Shown one piece after another: positions 61,178-64,000 of a stretch of 64,000 nucleotides of DNA. The notes under the pieces were generated by a model, which saw only the letters and a program-made list of their open reading frames with translations, was not told where the DNA came from and did not search any database. A program made the translations under genes and the position numbers. Source of the DNA: Bacteroidota bacterium (GTDB lineage Bacteria; Bacteroidota; Bacteroidia; Chitinophagales; Saprospiraceae); assembly GCA_018222965.1 (NCBI GenBank), contig JAAEZH010000004.1, forward strand, positions 94,522-158,521, in the 5' to 3' direction. Positions within the stretch are counted from its first letter, which is position 1. Every line of letters begins with the position of its first letter.

Positions 61178-62869
61178 ATGGCCAGGCAATTAATTGAGTG
61201 CGTCCCGAATTTTAGCGAAGGACGCGATATGAATATCATCAAACAGATCACCAATGCCATCGAATCGGTAGAAGGCGTAAAGCTGCTGGATGTCGATCCG
61301 GGAAAAGCCACTAACCGAACGGTAGTGACTTTCGTCGGAGAGCCGGAGCCTGTAGTAGAAGCCGCTTACCGCGCCATTGCCAAAGCTTCGGAGCTGATCG
61401 ACATGAGCAAGCACCAGGGGGAGCACCCGCGTATGGGAGCCACCGATGTTTGTCCGCTGGTTCCGGTCGCGAATATCACCATGGAAGAAGTGGCGGAATG
61501 GGCACATAAACTGGGAGAAAAAGCCGGAAGCAGTCTGGATATTCCCTTTTACATGTACGAAAGTGCAGCGACCAGCCCGGAGCGGCAAAACCTGGCAACG
61601 GTCAGAGCCGGAGAATACGAAGCACTGCCCGAAAAACTCGGAAAACCCGAATGGAAACCGGATTACGGTCCGGCAAGCTTTAATGCCAAAGCGGGCGCAA
61701 CCGCTATCGGTGCCCGTGATTTTCTGATCGCCTACAATGTCAACCTAAATACGACTTCCGTACGCCGGGCCAACTCTGTAGCTTTCGATATACGCGAAAA
61801 AGGCCGCATCAAACGAGAAGGAGGAAAGCTGACCGGCAAGCCATTGCTTGATGAAAATGGCGAACCACAGCGGGAAGACGGTATGCTCAAAGCCTGTAAA
61901 GCGATTGGTTGGTTTATCGAAGAATATGGCATCGCCCAGATTTCCATGAACCTGACGAATATCCAGGTGACACCACTTCATAAAGCCTTTGAAGCCTGTA
62001 CCCAAAGCGCCGGAAATCGCGGATTGCGGGTTACAGGCTCTGAATTGGTTGGGCTGGTACCTAAAAGAGTACTGATTGAAACCGGCAAATACTTCCTCCG
62101 CAAGCAAAGACGTTCGGTTGGGGTCTCGGATAAAGAGTTGATCAAAATTGCCGTTCGCACCCTGGGCCTGGATGAATTGGGACCCTTCGACCCGCGGAAA
62201 AAAGTCATCGAGTATATGCTCGAGGACGAAAATGCCAATCCGTTGCTGGAAATGGATCTGAAAACTTTTGCTGATGTTACTGCTTCTGAAAGCGTAGCGC
62301 CTGGTGGCGGATCTGTTTCTGCTTATGTGGGCGCTCTGGGGATTTCGCTGGGAACCATGGTGGCTAATCTTTCTTCGCACCGCCGGGTGTGGGACAGCCG
62401 TTGGGAAGAATTTGGCGAAATTGCGGAACAGGGACAGGCGATCAAAGACGAGTTGTTGCGAATGGTTGATGAGGATACGCGCTCTTTTAATGCCATTATT
62501 GACGCGGTGCGGATGCCAAAAGGAACAGACGCCGAGAAAGCCATTCGCAAACAAGCCATGCAGGATGCAACCAAATATGCCATTGAGGTTCCTTTTAAAG
62601 TGATGGAATTGTGCACGGCCTCTTTTGAAGTGATTCGGGCGATGGCCGAAAAAGGAAATCCGAATTCTGCTTCCGATGCAGGAGTAGGAGCCTTGTGTGC
62701 CCGCGCGGCGATCCATGGTGCATTTATGAATGTACAGATCAATTGTGCCGATGTGGAAGACAAAGACTTTGTAGCTGAAAAACTGATAGCAGGACAAGCC
62801 CTTGCCGATGCTGCCGATGTGGAAGAAACAGAGATTCGGGCCCTTGTTCAGAAAAATATTGAAGGATAA
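61178..62869 (+). CDS. ftcD: Bifunctional glutamate formimidoyltransferase / formiminotetrahydrofolate cyclodeaminase
   Basis: 563 residues, the fused form also found in animals. Residues 1-300 are the formimidoyltransferase domain (LIECVPNFSEGRDMNIIKQI, DVDPGKATNRTVVTFVGEP, HQGEHPRMGATDVCPLVPV). A linker leads to the cyclodeaminase domain (about 365-563) with VASGGGSVSAYVGALG-type sequence (VAPGGGSVSAYVGALGISLG) and AGVGALCARAAIHGA. The enzyme moves the formimino group from histidine breakdown to tetrahydrofolate and deaminates it to methenyl-THF. No hut genes are adjacent. A small secreted-protein gene follows 12 bp downstream. Confidence 0.95.
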   Translation: MARQLIECVPNFSEGRDMNIIKQITNAIESVEGVKLLDVDPGKATNRTVVTFVGEPEPVVEAAYRAIAKASELIDMSKHQGEHPRMGATDVCPLVPVANITMEEVAEWAHKLGEKAGSSLDIPFYMYESAATSPERQNLATVRAGEYEALPEKLGKPEWKPDYGPASFNAKAGATAIGARDFLIAYNVNLNTTSVRRANSVAFDIREKGRIKREGGKLTGKPLLDENGEPQREDGMLKACKAIGWFIEEYGIAQISMNLTNIQVTPLHKAFEACTQSAGNRGLRVTGSELVGLVPKRVLIETGKYFLRKQRRSVGVSDKELIKIAVRTLGLDELGPFDPRKKVIEYMLEDENANPLLEMDLKTFADVTASESVAPGGGSVSAYVGALGISLGTMVANLSSHRRVWDSRWEEFGEIAEQGQAIKDELLRMVDEDTRSFNAIIDAVRMPKGTDAEKAIRKQAMQDATKYAIEVPFKVMELCTASFEVIRAMAEKGNPNSASDAGVGALCARAAIHGAFMNVQINCADVEDKDFVAEKLIAGQALADAADVEETEIRALVQKNIEG

Positions 62870-62881
62870 AAAACGCTACCG

Positions 62882-63865
62882 ATGAAATACCTCCTCTATC
62901 TTTTTATGCTGTTGCCCAGCCTGTGTGTTGGCCAGCGAGTAGATTATTCCTACATCTCCGACCGCCGTTTTGGCGACCCGGATGATTTGTTGGGCTATGA
63001 TTTTCGACCGGATGCTGTTGAGATTCCCGGTAAGTTGGAGAAGGAGTTCTCCGCCGGTGACTATTCCTTTGGAATCACCAATCGCTATCTCTATGTAGAA
63101 GGCGACGACATCCGCGGAGTTTATAATCTGAATGCGATTAACTCCACAGAATATGGGTTTTTGCTGGTAACCATGAATGCCCGTGATGCCCGCTTGCAGG
63201 GGCACCTCAAAGTGATCCTCAATCGCTATGCGGAGGCGGAGGCGGTTGTTTTTCGCCGCTCGCCGGATGATCCGGAAATGATCTTTTTCCTTCCGCAATT
63301 ATCCAAAACACGCTGGGATCGTGAGCAGGGATACTTCACGGACCGGGGAGAGATGGAGGTCCCGGATCCGGATAGTTTGTGGGGCAAACGCGTCATTCCT
63401 CTGATGCGCATCCACCACGATCAGGAAGGGGTACAGGAACGTCTCCAGGGGGTTGACAGCACCTGGGTGGAATTTGAGGAGATCATCACCTGGGAGGAAG
63501 ATATCAAGACCAAAAAGCTCAAAGATCCGGAGGACTTGTTGAAGATTGAAGGAGACAGTATTGCGATCAATGAAGACACTACCCAGGTAGAGATCTTTAA
63601 CTACACCGAAATTCGCACGAAAGTGATGACCGTCAGGTCCATCCTTTGGTTTGACGACGGCGGGGTAGAAGATACGAGCGAAACCTATACGATCAAAAAA
63701 CTGGAGGAACTGCAAAACCCCAACGCCAGTCCTGGCGAGGATCGGTACGAATGGATAATTTCCTTTGACGAAGTGAAAGCAGAAGCCAGCTTGTTTTTTG
63801 ATCATTTGCGAACCGTGACCAGGCTCGATTTTAATGGGAAGTCCTATTTGGTCAGAGGCTATTGA
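62882..63865 (+). CDS. Secreted protein of unknown function
   Basis: 327 residues. Signal peptide MKYLLYLFMLLPSLCVGQ. The mature chain is acidic and strand-rich: DLLGYDFRPDAVEIPGKLEK, DYSFGITNRYLYVEGDDIRGVYNLN, then MIFFLPQLSKTRWDREQGYF and a duplicated-looking TWVEFEEIITWEEDIKTKKL. The last part, YTEIRTKVMTVRSILWFDDG with YEWIISFDEVKAEASLFFDH, may form a second domain. No family recognised; it resembles conserved Saprospiria proteins by impression only. It starts 12 bp after ftcD and may be cotranscribed, though no functional link is evident. Confidence 0.65.
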   Translation: MKYLLYLFMLLPSLCVGQRVDYSYISDRRFGDPDDLLGYDFRPDAVEIPGKLEKEFSAGDYSFGITNRYLYVEGDDIRGVYNLNAINSTEYGFLLVTMNARDARLQGHLKVILNRYAEAEAVVFRRSPDDPEMIFFLPQLSKTRWDREQGYFTDRGEMEVPDPDSLWGKRVIPLMRIHHDQEGVQERLQGVDSTWVEFEEIITWEEDIKTKKLKDPEDLLKIEGDSIAINEDTTQVEIFNYTEIRTKVMTVRSILWFDDGGVEDTSETYTIKKLEELQNPNASPGEDRYEWIISFDEVKAEASLFFDHLRTVTRLDFNGKSYLVRGY

Positions 63866-63874
63866 TGCATTTTT

Positions 63875-64000
63875 ATGAATTTGAAAACCATTCGTGAAAA
63901 CCTGCAAGGATTTTCGCGTTATTTGGAGTCATCCGCCGGAAGGCAAAACAGCTTTTTGTATGAAAGCCCTTTGCATTTCCAGAAGCATTGGGATCTGGAT
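63875..64000 (+). CDS. Hypothetical protein, 5' part (continues beyond window)
   Basis: ATG 63875 opens a frame with no stop to the window end (42 residues). It starts MNLKTIRENLQGFSRYLESS and continues with LYESPLHFQKHWDLD. Nine bases separate it from the upstream stop codon, so it belongs to the same run as ftcD and the secreted protein. Soluble start, no signal peptide. Too short to assign. Confidence 0.6.
   Translation, partial: MNLKTIRENLQGFSRYLESSAGRQNSFLYESPLHFQKHWDLD

Noticed and set aside
61745..62797. 350-codon minus-strand ORF opposite ftcD
   Set aside because: It lies entirely within ftcD, whose domains are unmistakable; no independent features.

Overview
The window comes from a member of the Bacteroidota, most likely the Saprospiria (Lewinella / Phaeodactylibacter / Haliscomenobacter-like). 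This rests on several things seen in the sequence: at least four proteins with type IX secretion (T9SS) C-terminal sorting domains, the gliding lipoprotein GldH, the T9SS component PorZ, bacillithiol synthase BshA, a GH3/beta-lactamase fusion typical of the phylum, several -7 boxes of the form TAnnTTTG, weak Shine-Dalgarno sequences, and spacers filled with short modular repeats. No rRNA, tRNA, CRISPR array, phage or intact insertion sequence was seen. The placement is an inference, since no marker-gene comparison could be run.

Layout. 1-9.8 kb: the end of recO, an HD-domain protein, an HtrA protease, comF, a NatA/NatB-type ABC exporter, a diacylglycerol-kinase-like lipid kinase, a coiled-coil secreted protein, ACMSD and a lipoprotein. 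10-16.4 kb: trhO, then an overlapping pair of a GT-C/TPR membrane protein and a GH3-beta-lactamase fusion. 16.4-25.8 kb: an outer-membrane barrel, a DUF1648 protein, a tandem UspA, a secreted zinc metalloprotease, a LolC/FtsX-type permease, two envelope cyclophilins and polyphosphate glucokinase. 25.8-32 kb: a TPR protein, a seven-haem cytochrome with TPRs, gldH and a T9SS cargo protein. 32-36 kb: tlpA-like, grpE and dnaJ, then a flavin reductase. 36-44.9 kb: the cell-shape operon mreB-mreC-mreD-mrdA followed by a lipoprotein and folA, an inactive-looking M16 peptidase, and dnaN. 44.9-52.2 kb: a GT39-like membrane protein, two tandem long-chain acyl-CoA ligases, a YceI lipoprotein and a MerR regulator. 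52.4-64 kb: a 1148-residue multi-domain T9SS protein, a membrane-protein/XRE pair, bshA, porZ, nadD, ftcD, a secreted unknown and the start of another gene.

Most of the window is a housekeeping and cell-envelope core. Themes that recur are envelope biogenesis (mre cluster, GT-C enzymes, GH3 fusion, lipoprotein permease), protein folding (DnaJ/GrpE, cyclophilins, TlpA, HtrA), T9SS and gliding (GldH, PorZ, sorted proteins) and redox or thiol metabolism (BshA, cytochrome, TlpA).

The least explained material lies between genes. There are arrays of a degenerate 9-bp unit (consensus near CGTTTTACA) joined to a second 9-8-9-9 bp unit array built on TCCTG. A pair of ~140-bp inverted repeats brackets 4.7 kb. 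Two MITE-like elements carry terminal inverted repeats. A recurrent 18-bp palindrome occurs at three places. A 15-bp sequence inside a perfect 45-nt palindrome is repeated on the far side of the membrane-protein/XRE operon.
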